A DNA stretch of 64,000 nucleotides from Hymenobacter puniceus (lineage in GTDB: Bacteria > Bacteroidota > Bacteroidia > Cytophagales > Hymenobacteraceae): contig NZ_JACSCX010000003.1 of NCBI RefSeq assembly GCF_014333525.1, forward strand, positions 310,001-374,000. Direction: 5' to 3'. The notes below the pieces were generated by a model. It made no database searches, was not told where the DNA came from, and saw only the letters and a list, made by a program, of their open reading frames with translations. Positions 34,942 through 43,959 of the stretch are shown here, piece after piece. Numbering within the stretch: the stretch's first letter is position 1; each line of letters begins with the position of its first letter. Position numbers and translations under genes: made by a program.

Positions 34942-35421
34942 TTAGTCGTCGAGGCCGGGGCCGCCGGGGCCGGGTGGGAGGCCGCCGCGCCGGTCGGCTA
35001 CGCGCTTAAGTACGTCTCGGGTGAACTGCCGCTCGGCCACGAAAAGCTTGCCTACCTGCCGAATGGTGAGCACCTTCTGAAACTTGTCGAGGTATTCCTT
35101 CTCCAGGTTTACTTCCTGCTGACGCAGTGCCAGAACCTGAGTCAGGTTGTCCTTGATCTGTGCATCAGACAGGCCATCAGGCTCATCGGTGCGGAGCTGG
35201 CGCATGCGGCGGTTCAGGTCGCGGCGCTTCTGCGTGAATTCGTTGTAGACGGGCCAGAAGCGCTGGGCCTGGTCCTGGGTAAGCACTATTTTTTCGGTGA
35301 GGTAAGCAATTTTGGCGTTTTCGAGCTGGCTTAGGCGGCCACCCGGGCGGGCGCCCTGCTGGGCTATGGCTGGCCCAGTGGCCAGCAGGCACAGCAGCAG
35401 CGTGCGGAAGAAATAATTCAT
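34942..35421 (-). CDS. Periplasmic Spy/CpxP-like helical protein
   Basis: The 159-residue protein has a signal peptide (MNYFFRTLLLCLLATGPAIA) and a mostly helical, charged body (KIVLTQDQAQRFWPVYNEFTQKRRDLNRR, described by LTQxQAxxFWPxYNEF) that resembles Spy/CpxP and the LTxxQ repeat proteins. The C-terminus is Pro-Gly rich (GGLPPGPGGPGLDD). In Bacteroidota such genes often lie downstream of an ECF sigma factor and a small membrane anti-sigma gene, as here. It probably senses or chaperones envelope stress clients. Confidence 0.75.
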   Translation of the reverse strand: MNYFFRTLLLCLLATGPAIAQQGARPGGRLSQLENAKIAYLTEKIVLTQDQAQRFWPVYNEFTQKRRDLNRRMRQLRTDEPDGLSDAQIKDNLTQVLALRQQEVNLEKEYLDKFQKVLTIRQVGKLFVAERQFTRDVLKRVADRRGGLPPGPGGPGLDD

Positions 35422-35454
35422 GGAAGTGAGAGTCGGGAGAGAAAGCAAGGCTAG

Positions 35455-35916
35455 TTACAGATAGGTTTCGTCGGTGGGCTGGGCATCCAGCACATCCTGC
35501 AATTCGGCAGAAGAAGCCCGCAGGTAGGTTTCGGGCAGGGCCTGCGTCGTGGCGGGCAACTCGGCCAGGTCGGTGAGGGTCACGCGCTGCTCGTTGGCCA
35601 GCAGGTATGCTACCAACTCGGTGTGTGGCACGCGGGCCAGCGCCACGGCGGCCGAAGTGGCCGGCACCGCGCCAGGGCTACTTAGCAGAAACGATGCCGC
35701 AAAGCCCCCTAGCACCACCGCCGAAGCCAAAGCCGTGCGCAATGGTGCGGAAAGGGCGGCCAGCCAGCCTGGTACTGCCGCTGTTCCAGTGGTTGAAGTG
35801 CGCAACTCCACGCGCTGCATCACGCGCATCGGCAGCTTATTGAAATAGCCGTCCGGCGGCGGAGCCAGCGGCTGCGGCCGGCGCGGGTAGTTGTCCAGAC
35901 GAAAAGGAGTTTTCAT
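35455..35916 (-). CDS. Putative membrane anti-sigma factor
   Basis: The 153-residue protein has one transmembrane segment at about 70-90 (LRTALASAVVLGGFAASFLL). A short cytosolic N-terminus contains YFNKLPMRVMQRV, a motif seen in small sigma-factor-associated membrane proteins of Bacteroidota. A periplasmic tail follows. It lies between the ECF sigma factor gene and the Spy-like gene on the same strand. Binding to the sigma factor is inferred from this arrangement. Confidence 0.7.
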   Translation of the reverse strand: MKTPFRLDNYPRRPQPLAPPPDGYFNKLPMRVMQRVELRTSTTGTAAVPGWLAALSAPLRTALASAVVLGGFAASFLLSSPGAVPATSAAVALARVPHTELVAYLLANEQRVTLTDLAELPATTQALPETYLRASSAELQDVLDAQPTDETYL

Positions 35917-35939
35917 AGCACTTAGAAGCAGCTCAGGCG

Positions 35940-36090
35940 GTAAGGTTTAATCTGTTGGTTGAATGCTGATTGTTGATTGCTGTTGGTTGAGGGCTGGGTG
36001 ATATGTTGTACTTGTTTTTCCTGCAACCATCAACAACCAACTATCAACATCCAATAACAATCAGCAAATACCAATCAACAAACATCAATC
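35940..36090. repeat. Low-complexity TTGGTTG/CAACAA-type tract
   Basis: Between the sigma and anti-sigma genes the sequence alternates TTGATTG-like and CAATCAAC-like heptamers, first in one orientation and then, after about 36010, in the other. It can form a long weak hairpin. No gene is seen. Confidence 0.5.
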
Positions 36091-36093
36091 AAC

Positions 36094-36636
36094 TCATTCA
36101 GCATTCGTGATGTAGGCTTCGATTTTCTTGGCGGCGTGGTGGTAGGAGGCCTTCAGGGCGCCTACGCTGGTGCCCGTCACTTCGGCCATCTGCTCGTAGG
36201 GCATTTCGTCGTAGTAGCGCAGATTGAACACGAGGCGTTGCTTGTCGGGGAGCGTGAGGATGGCTTTCTGCAGGCGCAGCTCGATTTCGTCGCCGGCCAG
36301 GCCGGGGTCGGCTTCCACCTTGGCCGTGAGTTCAGCGGCTACGTCGTGGATGGGCAAAAAGAACTTGCGGCGCTTGCTTTGCAGGAAATTGAGGCACTCG
36401 TTGGTGGCAATCCGGTAGAGCCAGGTGTAGAGCGAGGCGTCCTGCCGGAAATTCTCCAAGTGCTTCCACACCTTCACAAACACGTCCTGCGTGAGGTCGT
36501 CGGCATCGTCGTGGTCGATAACCATCTTGCGCACGTGCCAGTACACCTTGGTCTGGTACTTGCGCACCAGCTGGTTGAAGGCCACGTTGCGGGAAGCCGG
36601 ATCTGCGAACTTGCGGAGGATGTCCTGGTCTTCCAA
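36094..36636 (-). CDS. ECF RNA polymerase sigma factor
   Basis: The 180-residue protein has sigma region 2 (about 20-90, DADDLTQDVFVKVWKHLENF and YTWLYRIATNECLNFLQSKR) and region 4 (about 130-175, LPDKQRLVFNLRYYDEMPYEQMAEVTG, with TSVGALKASYHHAAKKIE as the recognition helix). It heads a three-gene cluster with a membrane anti-sigma candidate and a Spy-like protein. It probably controls envelope stress and its own cluster, which I infer from arrangement only. Confidence 0.93.
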   Translation of the reverse strand: MEDQDILRKFADPASRNVAFNQLVRKYQTKVYWHVRKMVIDHDDADDLTQDVFVKVWKHLENFRQDASLYTWLYRIATNECLNFLQSKRRKFFLPIHDVAAELTAKVEADPGLAGDEIELRLQKAILTLPDKQRLVFNLRYYDEMPYEQMAEVTGTSVGALKASYHHAAKKIEAYITNAE

Positions 36637-36745
36637 ACAGAAGAAGGGGTTAGGCGCGGCGGAGAGCGAGGAGTTGGCCGGTTAGAGTAGTGGCGTCGGC
36701 TTGGGTTTAATCATCGAAAGAAAAGAAACCGGCCGGCTTCCTTGG

Positions 36746-37486
36746 CTACCGCCGCGTGGTATACGACAGGCCGACCGTGACATTGGTGTTTTCCGGGACT
36801 TTGCCCTCGCTGAACTCACTCTCAAACGAGTAATTGTAGGAGAAGCTGACCGCCAGCTGGCGCGTGAGCTTGAGGGCGGCGGTGGTGAGGTTGCTGAAGC
36901 GGTAGTCGTTGAAATTATCCAGGGAAGGCTGGTAGAACGTGGTGGAGTTCAGCGTGAGGATCCGCACCGACCAGGCCACTTTCAGGCGGGCCGAGTTGCG
37001 GGCTGTTACCTGGCGGCGGCCATCCAGAAAGTTGGTTTGCTCCCGGATAACGAGGTTGCTCACCGACACTTCGCGGCCTAGCGTGTCGGAGTAGAAGGCC
37101 CAGCCCGGGCCGGCGCCCAGCTGCGTCCGGCTGGTAATGCCGCGCAGGTTGCTTTGCTCGAACCCGCCGAGGGCGTAGGCCCGGAACCGGCCTTTGTAGT
37201 AATAAGGTGTGGCGTTGAGCAGCAACTCCCGTTCTTTCAGACGTTTGTCTTGCCGGCCAAAGATGAAGCTGCCCGTCAGGGGCAGGCCGAAATGCTGGCC
37301 GCGTGTGAACGTGAGGTTCTGGATGGTGGACAGCAGCGTGCGGTTTACGCCACCCCGGCTGTAGGCGCCTGTTAGCTGAGTGTTGTAAACGATGAGCGTG
37401 GTGTCGGGCTGCTGCTGGTTTTGGGCCTGGGTCCGGTGGGTTGGCAGCAGGGTAACAAGCAGGAGCAAGAGGAAAGATAGGCGCAT
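36746..37486 (-). CDS. DUF481-like outer-membrane protein
   Basis: The 246-residue protein has a signal peptide (MRLSFLLLLLVTLLP) and a repeated amphipathic beta-strand pattern (NATPYYYKGRFRAYALGGFEQ, LGAGPGWAFYSDTLGREV, LKLTRQLAVSFSYNYSFESE) ending in VTVGLSYTTRR. This is typical of DUF481 or related outer-membrane barrels. Function is unknown. The ATG at 37486 is chosen. It is divergent from the glycoside hydrolase gene. Confidence 0.75.
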   Translation of the reverse strand: MRLSFLLLLLVTLLPTHRTQAQNQQQPDTTLIVYNTQLTGAYSRGGVNRTLLSTIQNLTFTRGQHFGLPLTGSFIFGRQDKRLKERELLLNATPYYYKGRFRAYALGGFEQSNLRGITSRTQLGAGPGWAFYSDTLGREVSVSNLVIREQTNFLDGRRQVTARNSARLKVAWSVRILTLNSTTFYQPSLDNFNDYRFSNLTTAALKLTRQLAVSFSYNYSFESEFSEGKVPENTNVTVGLSYTTRR

Positions 37487-37588
37487 AAGCAAGGGAAATA
37501 ACACAGCCAGCAAACCACAAAACCGCGGAAAAACCCGTTTCTTCCCGTTTTGCTTGCGGCTCCAAACATACAGCCGCCGTCCGTGTCT

Positions 37589-39877
37589 ATGAAGCTACTC
37601 CTGCATTTTATCCTGGTTGTATTATTAAGTAGCCTGATAATCGAGCCCGCTCTGGCCCTACGTATCACCGAGCATCGCCGCGTGGGCACGGCGCCGCCGG
37701 CGCGGCTGCAGAAGCTGGAGCTGGGCTTGGCGCTGGCCACGGCTCCGGTGCGAAACCCCTACGACCCCGCCGAAATAACGGTGGGCGCGGAGTTTACCAG
37801 CCCCAGCGGGGTGGTGCACCGGGCGGTAGGCTTCTGGTACCAGGACTTCCGGCGCTGCACCACCTGCGCCCCGTTTCCGCGCCAGAGCGCCACCGACACC
37901 TGCACCTACTGCACCACCTGCCCCGAAGATCCACGCTACCTGGTGCCCATCGCCACGCGCCTGCCCTGGCGCATCCGGTTTGCGCCGCCTGAGGCCGGCC
38001 GCTGGAGCTACCGCCTGTTGGTGCGCCACCACGATTCCAGCACCGTGAGTGCGCCCACCTATTTCACGGTGGCCGCCGCCGAAAACCCCGGCTTTGTGCG
38101 GGTGCACCCCAACGGCCGCAACTTTGCTTTTGCCGATGGCCGCGTGTTTTTTCCGCTGGGCATGAACGTGGTCAATAACGGGGTGGAGGAGCGCTACACC
38201 CGCCTGTCGTACCAGGATGTGCGCGACGGAATCAGCAAAATAGCTGACAACGGCGGCAACTTCGCCCGGCTGATGCTGATGCCCGGCCAGTTCAGCCCCG
38301 AAGGCTCCGATGGCCCCGCCGGCCGCTACGACACCCGCCAAAACCGCGCCTACGACCTCGACGTGCTGGTGGAGCAGGCCGCCCGCCGCCGCGTATACCT
38401 GCAGATTGCGCTGTCCTCGGTCACGGATATTGCCGACAACGGGGAGGTCGGCCAAGCCTGGCAGCGGCACCCGTACCGGCAGTTGCTGGGGCCGGACGCA
38501 CCGCCCATCCGCTTTTTCACCGACTCCGTGAGCCGGCAGCTGTTCCGGCAGCGAATTCGCTACGTGGTGGCCCGCTGGGGCTATTCGCCAGCCATATTCG
38601 GGCTGGAAATGATGAACGAAGCCGACCTGTTCGGGGGCAGCGCCGACAACTTCTGGAACCCCGGCAACTCGGCCCGTGTGGGTAGCTGGGTGCGCGAGAT
38701 GATAGCCTACGCCCGCGCCCTGGCCCCGCAGTACCTCTACACCAGCTCCCTGGGCTACGCCTTCAGCGCCGACTATCTGGGCCCTGATGGCCGGCCGCTC
38801 TACCAGGCCCCGGAGCTGGATTTCGTGCAGGACCACTACTACAGCTCCGACCTGAATGTGGAGCACCAGCGCGCCTACCTGGCCCGGCGGGCAGCGGTGC
38901 ATTTCCCCGGCAAGCCCTACCAGTTGGCCGAGTTTGGACTGGGCATCGAAAAGCAGTGCTGGTACGGCAGTTCCAACTTCACAGCGGCGCGCTACCCGCC
39001 CGGCATCCGCTACCACGACCTGATTGAGATGCACAACACGCTCTGGTCGTCGGCGTTCAACGGCTCGGGCGGCGCGGCGCTGTACTGGTGGGCCAACCAG
39101 GTGTTCGGGCTCTGCTATGGTGGGCAGTACTACTATTTCAAGCCGTTGCAGCTGTTTCTGGCCGGTAGTCCTATCTTCAGCGAAGACTACGAGGTGCTGG
39201 CCAGCGCCTGCCCCGGCACGGCCGGCCCCAAAGACACGCCGCACACGCCTACCACGCCCGGTAACTGCGTGCCGGTGTGGGCCGCCGGCAACCCCGACAA
39301 GGACACCGTTTCGCTGGAGCCCGGCGGGGCCTTCACTTCGGACACTCGTCTGGAAGTATTTGCGTTGCGCAGTTCGGCGCGGGTGCTGGGCTGGGTGCAT
39401 AACCGCGCCAGCTACTGGTATCAGCTGCCCCACCAGGCCGGCTCGTTCACGGATACCAGCTGCCTGCGCTACAACGACAACCAGCCCAGCACCCGCGCCA
39501 GCGTGCCGGCTCTGGTAGGCCAGACCGTGCGCTTGCCGGGCATGGCGCGCCCCGGTCGTTACCGCCTGGAGTTTTTCAGCACCTATCCGTTCTACGCCCT
39601 TAGCAGTGGTGGTAAAACGGCGCAGGGTGGGCGCATTGCGCAGTTTACCACCGAGGTCCGCACCGATGCCAGCGGCCAGCTCACGTTCACGGTACCGCCT
39701 CTGCGCCCCCTGGGCCAGCCGCCTTTCGCGCCCGATTATGGCTTCTGGGCTACCTGGCTGCCGGATGCTGTGCCCAGCGTTACTCCGAAAGCACCTGCCA
39801 AACCCGCCGCTAAAAAGACGGCTACCCAGCCGGCCGTGCGCAAGCCGGCATCCCGGGCCACTCCTCACCGCCGCTAG
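37589..39877 (+). CDS. Secreted glycoside hydrolase with DUF5060 domain
   Basis: The 762-residue protein has a signal peptide (MKLLLHFILVVLLSSL), a DUF5060 N-terminal beta-domain (about 45-185) and a TIM-barrel glycoside hydrolase domain (about 190-520). Candidate acid/base Glu lies in FGLEMMNEADL and the nucleophile Glu in QLAEFGLG. The DUF5060 part has an unusual Cys-rich insertion (RRCTTCAPFPRQ, then TCTYCTTCPEDP, six Cys) that could bind a metal or form disulfides. The C-terminal domain ends with a Pro-Ala-Lys-rich tail. Family GH5-like, but the sugar substrate is not predicted. Confidence 0.85.
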   Translation: MKLLLHFILVVLLSSLIIEPALALRITEHRRVGTAPPARLQKLELGLALATAPVRNPYDPAEITVGAEFTSPSGVVHRAVGFWYQDFRRCTTCAPFPRQSATDTCTYCTTCPEDPRYLVPIATRLPWRIRFAPPEAGRWSYRLLVRHHDSSTVSAPTYFTVAAAENPGFVRVHPNGRNFAFADGRVFFPLGMNVVNNGVEERYTRLSYQDVRDGISKIADNGGNFARLMLMPGQFSPEGSDGPAGRYDTRQNRAYDLDVLVEQAARRRVYLQIALSSVTDIADNGEVGQAWQRHPYRQLLGPDAPPIRFFTDSVSRQLFRQRIRYVVARWGYSPAIFGLEMMNEADLFGGSADNFWNPGNSARVGSWVREMIAYARALAPQYLYTSSLGYAFSADYLGPDGRPLYQAPELDFVQDHYYSSDLNVEHQRAYLARRAAVHFPGKPYQLAEFGLGIEKQCWYGSSNFTAARYPPGIRYHDLIEMHNTLWSSAFNGSGGAALYWWANQVFGLCYGGQYYYFKPLQLFLAGSPIFSEDYEVLASACPGTAGPKDTPHTPTTPGNCVPVWAAGNPDKDTVSLEPGGAFTSDTRLEVFALRSSARVLGWVHNRASYWYQLPHQAGSFTDTSCLRYNDNQPSTRASVPALVGQTVRLPGMARPGRYRLEFFSTYPFYALSSGGKTAQGGRIAQFTTEVRTDASGQLTFTVPPLRPLGQPPFAPDYGFWATWLPDAVPSVTPKAPAKPAAKKTATQPAVRKPASRATPHRR

Positions 39878-39990
39878 CTGCCGGCCCAGGTGCCTTGCCT
39901 GGGTACATGCTTATGTGATACCGCCGCATCCTTCTATTTCCTAGCTTGAAGAGACGCAATAGGATTGGTTTCACTTAACCCTGCACGCGC

Positions 39991-40842
39991 ATGGAAGCAC
40001 ACCTAGAGCAGATTCGGGAACAGCAGAAAGACACCTGGAATCGGTTTTCGGCAGGTTGGCGAAAGTGGGACAACTTCACCATGGACTGGCTGCGGCCCAT
40101 GGGTGAGGAGATAGTCACCTGCCTGCGCCTGCACGATACGGATGTGGTGCTGGACGTGGCCGCCGGCACTGGCGAGCCTGGCCTGACGATGGCACCGCTG
40201 GTTCCGCATGGCAAAGTGGTTATCACCGATCTGGCCGAGCAGATGCTGGCCGTGGCCCGCGACAACGCTGCTCGCAAAGGCATCCGCAACTACGAAACTG
40301 TTGCCTGCGACGTGTGCGAGCTGCCTTTCGACGATGAAACGTTCGATGCCGTGAGCTGTCGGTTTGGCTTTATGTTTTTCCCTGACATGGCCTTGGCCGC
40401 GCAGGAGATGGTGCGGGTGCTGAAGCCGGGCGGGCGAATAGCCACCGCAGTGTGGGGCACGCCCGATAAAAATGCCTGGATTACGACCATTATGGGCACC
40501 ATCAGCCAGCACATGCAGCTGGCCCCACCCGCCCCGGGTGCCCCAGGCATGTTCCGCTGCGCCGCCACCGGCACCATGGCCGACTTGTTCCGGCAAGCCG
40601 GCCTGCGCAACGTCACGGAAAAGACAATCACCGGCCAGCTGAATTGCGGCTCCAACGACAACTATTGGAATTTCATGAACGACGTAGCCGCTCCGGTAGT
40701 GGGGGCTATGAGCAAAGCCGACGCTGACACCTGCCAGCGGATTAAAGCCGATGTTTTTGCGCTGGTCGATCAGAAATATCCCGGCAAGCAAGCGGCTCTG
40801 GACTATGGGGCGCTGGTAGTATGCGGCGAGAAACAACCATAG
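39991..40842 (+). CDS. UbiE/Methyltransf_11-type SAM methyltransferase
   Basis: The 283-residue enzyme has a class I methyltransferase fold. Motif I is VVLDVAAGTGEPGL near residue 52, motif II VITDLAEQML, an acidic segment ETVACDVCELPFDDETFDAV, and VRVLKPGGRIATAVWG in motif III. The N-terminal segment AGWRKWDNFTMDWL resembles quinone or small-molecule methyltransferases. Substrate unknown. It stands alone on the plus strand. Confidence 0.88.
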   Translation: MEAHLEQIREQQKDTWNRFSAGWRKWDNFTMDWLRPMGEEIVTCLRLHDTDVVLDVAAGTGEPGLTMAPLVPHGKVVITDLAEQMLAVARDNAARKGIRNYETVACDVCELPFDDETFDAVSCRFGFMFFPDMALAAQEMVRVLKPGGRIATAVWGTPDKNAWITTIMGTISQHMQLAPPAPGAPGMFRCAATGTMADLFRQAGLRNVTEKTITGQLNCGSNDNYWNFMNDVAAPVVGAMSKADADTCQRIKADVFALVDQKYPGKQAALDYGALVVCGEKQP

Positions 40843-41076
40843 TTCAGGCAAAGCGCCTGCACGTTGCACTGAGTGTGGCTGCAGTAAGTATACGTTCAGC
40901 TTAAGTTCGGTACTCGGCGGTGGTTGTGGATCCGCTAAAGATGGCGCGGTCCATAAGCAAGCCCTGAATAGGGAGACTAAGGAGTGATATAATATGTCTA
41001 TGCCAACAAATAATTTAAATATTTAAATACATTAGTGGCTTGACATAAGTTGAGTGTCACCTGTCTACCGTTTTTT
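40843..41076. other. Intergenic, no gene seen
   Basis: This is an AT-rich gap between the methyltransferase and the serine hydrolase, likely holding the latter's promoter. No clear element was identified. Confidence 0.35.
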
Positions 41077-42435
41077 ATGAAAGTACGCATACACGTTTAT
41101 CTACTGGGATTGGCCTTTCTGGTTGGCGTTCAGGCACAAGCCCAGAAGCTTGATGCTAAAAAGAGGCTCGCCGGCTTCGACAAAACCGTGAACCAGCTCT
41201 TGAAAGACTGGAATGTGCCTGGTTGCGGCGTGGCCGTAGTCGTGAAAAACAAGCTGGTGTTTGCCCAGGGCTACGGATACCGTAATCTGGAGAAAAAGCA
41301 GCCCGTGACGGCCAGCACCCTGTTCCCGATTGCCTCGAATACCAAACTCTTCACGGCCAGCGCCGTGGGCTTGCTGGTAGAAGAAGGCAAGCTGGATTGG
41401 GACCAGCCAATCAAGAAGTATGTGCCCCAGATTCAATTCTACAACAACGAGTTGACTTTCAGCGTGACCATCCGCGACATGCTCTCGCACCGCACCGGCC
41501 TCTCCCGCCACGACAACAGCTGGTACAACTCTGATTTCAGCCGCCAGGAACTGTTTGACCGCATCAGGTTTCTGGAGCCCAGCCAGCCGCTGCGCCAGGG
41601 CTACCTCTACAACAACCTCATGTACGCCGCCGCCGGGCACATTGTGGAGCAGCTTTCTGGCCAAACCTGGGGAAACTACATCCAAGCGAAGTTCCTTCAG
41701 CCACTGGGCATGACCCGGACTGGTTTCTCCACGGAAACCATGCAGCAGCAGCCGGATTTTCTCACCGTTTACTATGAAAAGCGTGACACCACCACGCTGG
41801 CACCGTTTCCGTTCTATACCCGTCAGCAGGGAGTAGGCCCGGCCGGCGCTATCGTGTCCGACCTCAACGACATGTCGAAGTGGCTGATTGCGCAGATGAA
41901 CGGCGGCAAATTTGAAGGCAAGGTGGTGATACCGAAAGCAGTTATCCGGGCCACCATGCAGCCAGCCGCGCTGTCAGCCGGCGTTTCCGACAAGTATTTT
42001 GAGAACGTAAATGCCATGTACGGCATGGGGCGCTACACCTCCAGCTACAAAGGTCACTACCTCACCTACCACGGGGGCTCCATCGGCGGGGTGTACTCGC
42101 AGGTGGCCTTTTTCCCGGCCGACAGCGTGGGCGTGATTGTGTTTATGAACGGCGCCCACGCCCGCCCCATGCTGGAAGTATTGGTAAATAGCATCTACGA
42201 CCGGATGCTGGACCTACCCGCCACGGCTTGGAACGAGCGTAGCCTGAAAAATTACCGCCTCAATAAGGCCACGGCCCGCGCCGCCCGCCGCAAACCCGCC
42301 ACCGACCGGGTGGCCGGCACCAAGCCCTCGCACCCGCTCGCCGACTACGTGGGCCGCACGAAGACCCCGCCTATGGCGTGCTGCAAATCAGCCAGGAAGG
42401 CGCTGACCAACTACGCTTCTCCTACAACAACATGA
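41077..42435 (+). CDS. Serine hydrolase (beta-lactamase/class C fold), 5' part of a frameshifted gene
   Basis: The frame has a signal peptide (MKVRIHVYLLGLAFLVGVQA) and a class C beta-lactamase-type serine hydrolase domain. The Ser-x-x-Lys is in PIASNTKLFT, the Tyr-x-Asn in YLYNNLMYAA, and the HGG region is YHGGSIGGVYS. After DYVGR near 42357 the frame is lost and ends in unrelated residues, while the correct continuation, DUF3471, lies in the frame 42378-42863. A single missing base explains it. The enzyme would be periplasmic; its substrate is unknown. Confidence 0.88.
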   Translation: MKVRIHVYLLGLAFLVGVQAQAQKLDAKKRLAGFDKTVNQLLKDWNVPGCGVAVVVKNKLVFAQGYGYRNLEKKQPVTASTLFPIASNTKLFTASAVGLLVEEGKLDWDQPIKKYVPQIQFYNNELTFSVTIRDMLSHRTGLSRHDNSWYNSDFSRQELFDRIRFLEPSQPLRQGYLYNNLMYAAAGHIVEQLSGQTWGNYIQAKFLQPLGMTRTGFSTETMQQQPDFLTVYYEKRDTTTLAPFPFYTRQQGVGPAGAIVSDLNDMSKWLIAQMNGGKFEGKVVIPKAVIRATMQPAALSAGVSDKYFENVNAMYGMGRYTSSYKGHYLTYHGGSIGGVYSQVAFFPADSVGVIVFMNGAHARPMLEVLVNSIYDRMLDLPATAWNERSLKNYRLNKATARAARRKPATDRVAGTKPSHPLADYVGRTKTPPMACCKSARKALTNYASPTTT

Positions 42436-42863
42436 GCTTACCACTCACGCACTACCATTACGACCGGTTCATGTCGGCCGACGACGAAATACTCGGTACC
42501 TCGTCGTTCACCTTCGGCGCCGATGCGCAGGGCGACATCCGGGAGGCGCGCATCAGCATGGACGAAAAGGAAGTGGTATTTGTCAAGAAAGGTGATGCCC
42601 GGCTGCTGGATGCGGCTTTTCTGCAGACCCTGGCCGGCGCCTACGAGTTGAACGGCTCTACCATGAACGTGGTGTTTGCCAACAAGGAGCTGACGCTGGG
42701 CACAGCACCGGTACAACATCTGGTGGCCTATAAAAACAACAGCTTCCGCATCAAGGAATTCACTGATGTACTCGTGCAGTTCACCCTCGATTCCCAGGGT
42801 GCCCCGACGGGTTTCAACGTGGTGTCTGATGGCCGAACAATTCCCTACACCCGCAAAAAGTAA
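42378..42863 (+). CDS. DUF3471-like C-terminal part of the frameshifted serine hydrolase
   Basis: The segment from the frame break to 42863 encodes EDPAYGVLQISQEGADQLRF (in the continuing frame before the ATG) and then MSADDEILGTSSFTFGADAQ and GMFELN-like beta strands ending TIPYTRKK, a DUF3471 beta-sandwich. It follows the hydrolase domain in many homologues. Taken as a separate gene it would lack any start signal, so it is best seen as the 3' half of one broken gene. Confidence 0.75.
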   Translation: MLQISQEGADQLRFSYNNMSLPLTHYHYDRFMSADDEILGTSSFTFGADAQGDIREARISMDEKEVVFVKKGDARLLDAAFLQTLAGAYELNGSTMNVVFANKELTLGTAPVQHLVAYKNNSFRIKEFTDVLVQFTLDSQGAPTGFNVVSDGRTIPYTRKK

Positions 42864-42905
42864 GCACTATCTGGTACCTGCCACGCGCCGGGCAGCAACA
42901 CGCAG

Positions 42906-42953
42906 CAACGCAAAAGCCCCCGCAGCAACTAGGCTGCGGGGGCTTTTGCGTTG
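42906..42953. terminator. Bidirectional intrinsic terminator, perfect 21-bp stem
   Basis: CAACGCAAAAGCCCCCGCAGC pairs perfectly with its complement around a 6-nt loop. It lies between the convergent serine hydrolase and transketolase C-subunit genes, with A and U tracts on both sides. Confidence 0.9.
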
Positions 42954-42969
42954 GAAAAGCGCGCCTGAT

Positions 42970-43926
42970 TTACTTCCGACGCGCCATTACCTTCTCCACA
43001 GCACGCACAATGGCGGCTTCGTTGAGCTCGTACTTCTCCATTAGCTGGTCGGGCGTGCCCGATTCCCCGAACGAGTCGTTCACGGCTACCATTTCCAGCG
43101 GCAGCGGCTCCTCGCGGGCCAGCAACTGGGCAACGGAGTCGCCGAGGCCGCCGTTCATCTGGTGTTCCTCAGCCGTCACCACGCAGCGCGTCTTGCGCGC
43201 CGACTCCAGAATCAGCTGCGCATCCAGTGGCTTGATGGTGTGGATGTTGATGATTTCAGCGTTGATGCCTTTTTCGGCCAGCAGCTTGCCCGCCAAAATG
43301 GCCTTCCACACCAAGTGGCCGGTGGCGAAGATGCTTACGTCGGCGCCTTCATTCAGTACGATGCCTTTGCCAATTTCAAACTCCTGGTCGGCCGGCGTGA
43401 AGTTGGGCACCACGGGGCGGCCGAAACGCAGATACACCGGGCCTTCGTGCTCGGCAATGGCCAGCGTGGCGGCTTTGGTCTGGTTGTAGTCACAGGGGTT
43501 GATGACGGTCATGTGGGGCAGCATTTTCATCAGCCCGATGTCTTCCAGAATCTGGTGCGTGGCACCGTCTTCGCCCAGCGTGAGGCCAGCGTGCGAAGCG
43601 CAGATCTTCACATTCTTGCCCGAGTAGGCAATGCTCTGCCGGATCTGGTCGTAGACGCGGCCAGTGCTGAAGTTGGCGAAGGTGCCCGTGAACGGGATTT
43701 TACCGCCAATGGTAAGGCCGGCGGCCAGCCCCATCATGTTGGCTTCGGCAATGCCCACCTGGAAAAACCGCTCAGGGAAATCCTTCACGAAGGCGTCCAT
43801 CTTGAGCGAGCCAATCAGGTCAGCGCACAGCGCTACCACGTTGGGGTTGGTTTTGCCCAACTCGTGCAGGCCGGCCCCAAAGCCGCTGCGGGTATCTTTC
43901 GATTCGGTGTAGGGGAAATCTTTCAT
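42970..43926 (-). CDS. Transketolase, C-terminal subunit
   Basis: The 318-residue protein corresponds to the pyrimidine-binding and C-terminal domains of transketolase. It has [16 protein letters not shown] with the catalytic Glu, [18 protein letters not shown] and [12 protein letters not shown], then [12 protein letters not shown] and [13 protein letters not shown]. The N-terminal subunit is encoded by 46418-47323 and is the first gene of this minus-strand cluster; two unrelated genes lie between them. Both halves together would make a full enzyme of about 619 residues. The start at 43926 follows 33 nt after the phyH stop. Confidence 0.93.
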   Translation of the reverse strand: MKDFPYTESKDTRSGFGAGLHELGKTNPNVVALCADLIGSLKMDAFVKDFPERFFQVGIAEANMMGLAAGLTIGGKIPFTGTFANFSTGRVYDQIRQSIAYSGKNVKICASHAGLTLGEDGATHQILEDIGLMKMLPHMTVINPCDYNQTKAATLAIAEHEGPVYLRFGRPVVPNFTPADQEFEIGKGIVLNEGADVSIFATGHLVWKAILAGKLLAEKGINAEIINIHTIKPLDAQLILESARKTRCVVTAEEHQMNGGLGDSVAQLLAREEPLPLEMVAVNDSFGESGTPDQLMEKYELNEAAIVRAVEKVMARRK

Positions 43927-43959
43927 GGGTTGGATATTGGGGACTAAGGGTCTTGGGTT

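Noticed and set aside
35940..36090. Tandem repeat that looked like a CRISPR or iteron
   Set aside because: It is low-complexity TTGATTG/CAATCAA sequence with irregular spacing and no conserved unit.
37658..39868. Long antisense ORF (736 residues) opposite the glycoside hydrolase
   Set aside because: High GC gives long frames on the opposite strand. The amino-acid composition is Gly, Ala, His-rich nonsense, there are no motifs, and the sense gene has a signal peptide and catalytic residues.
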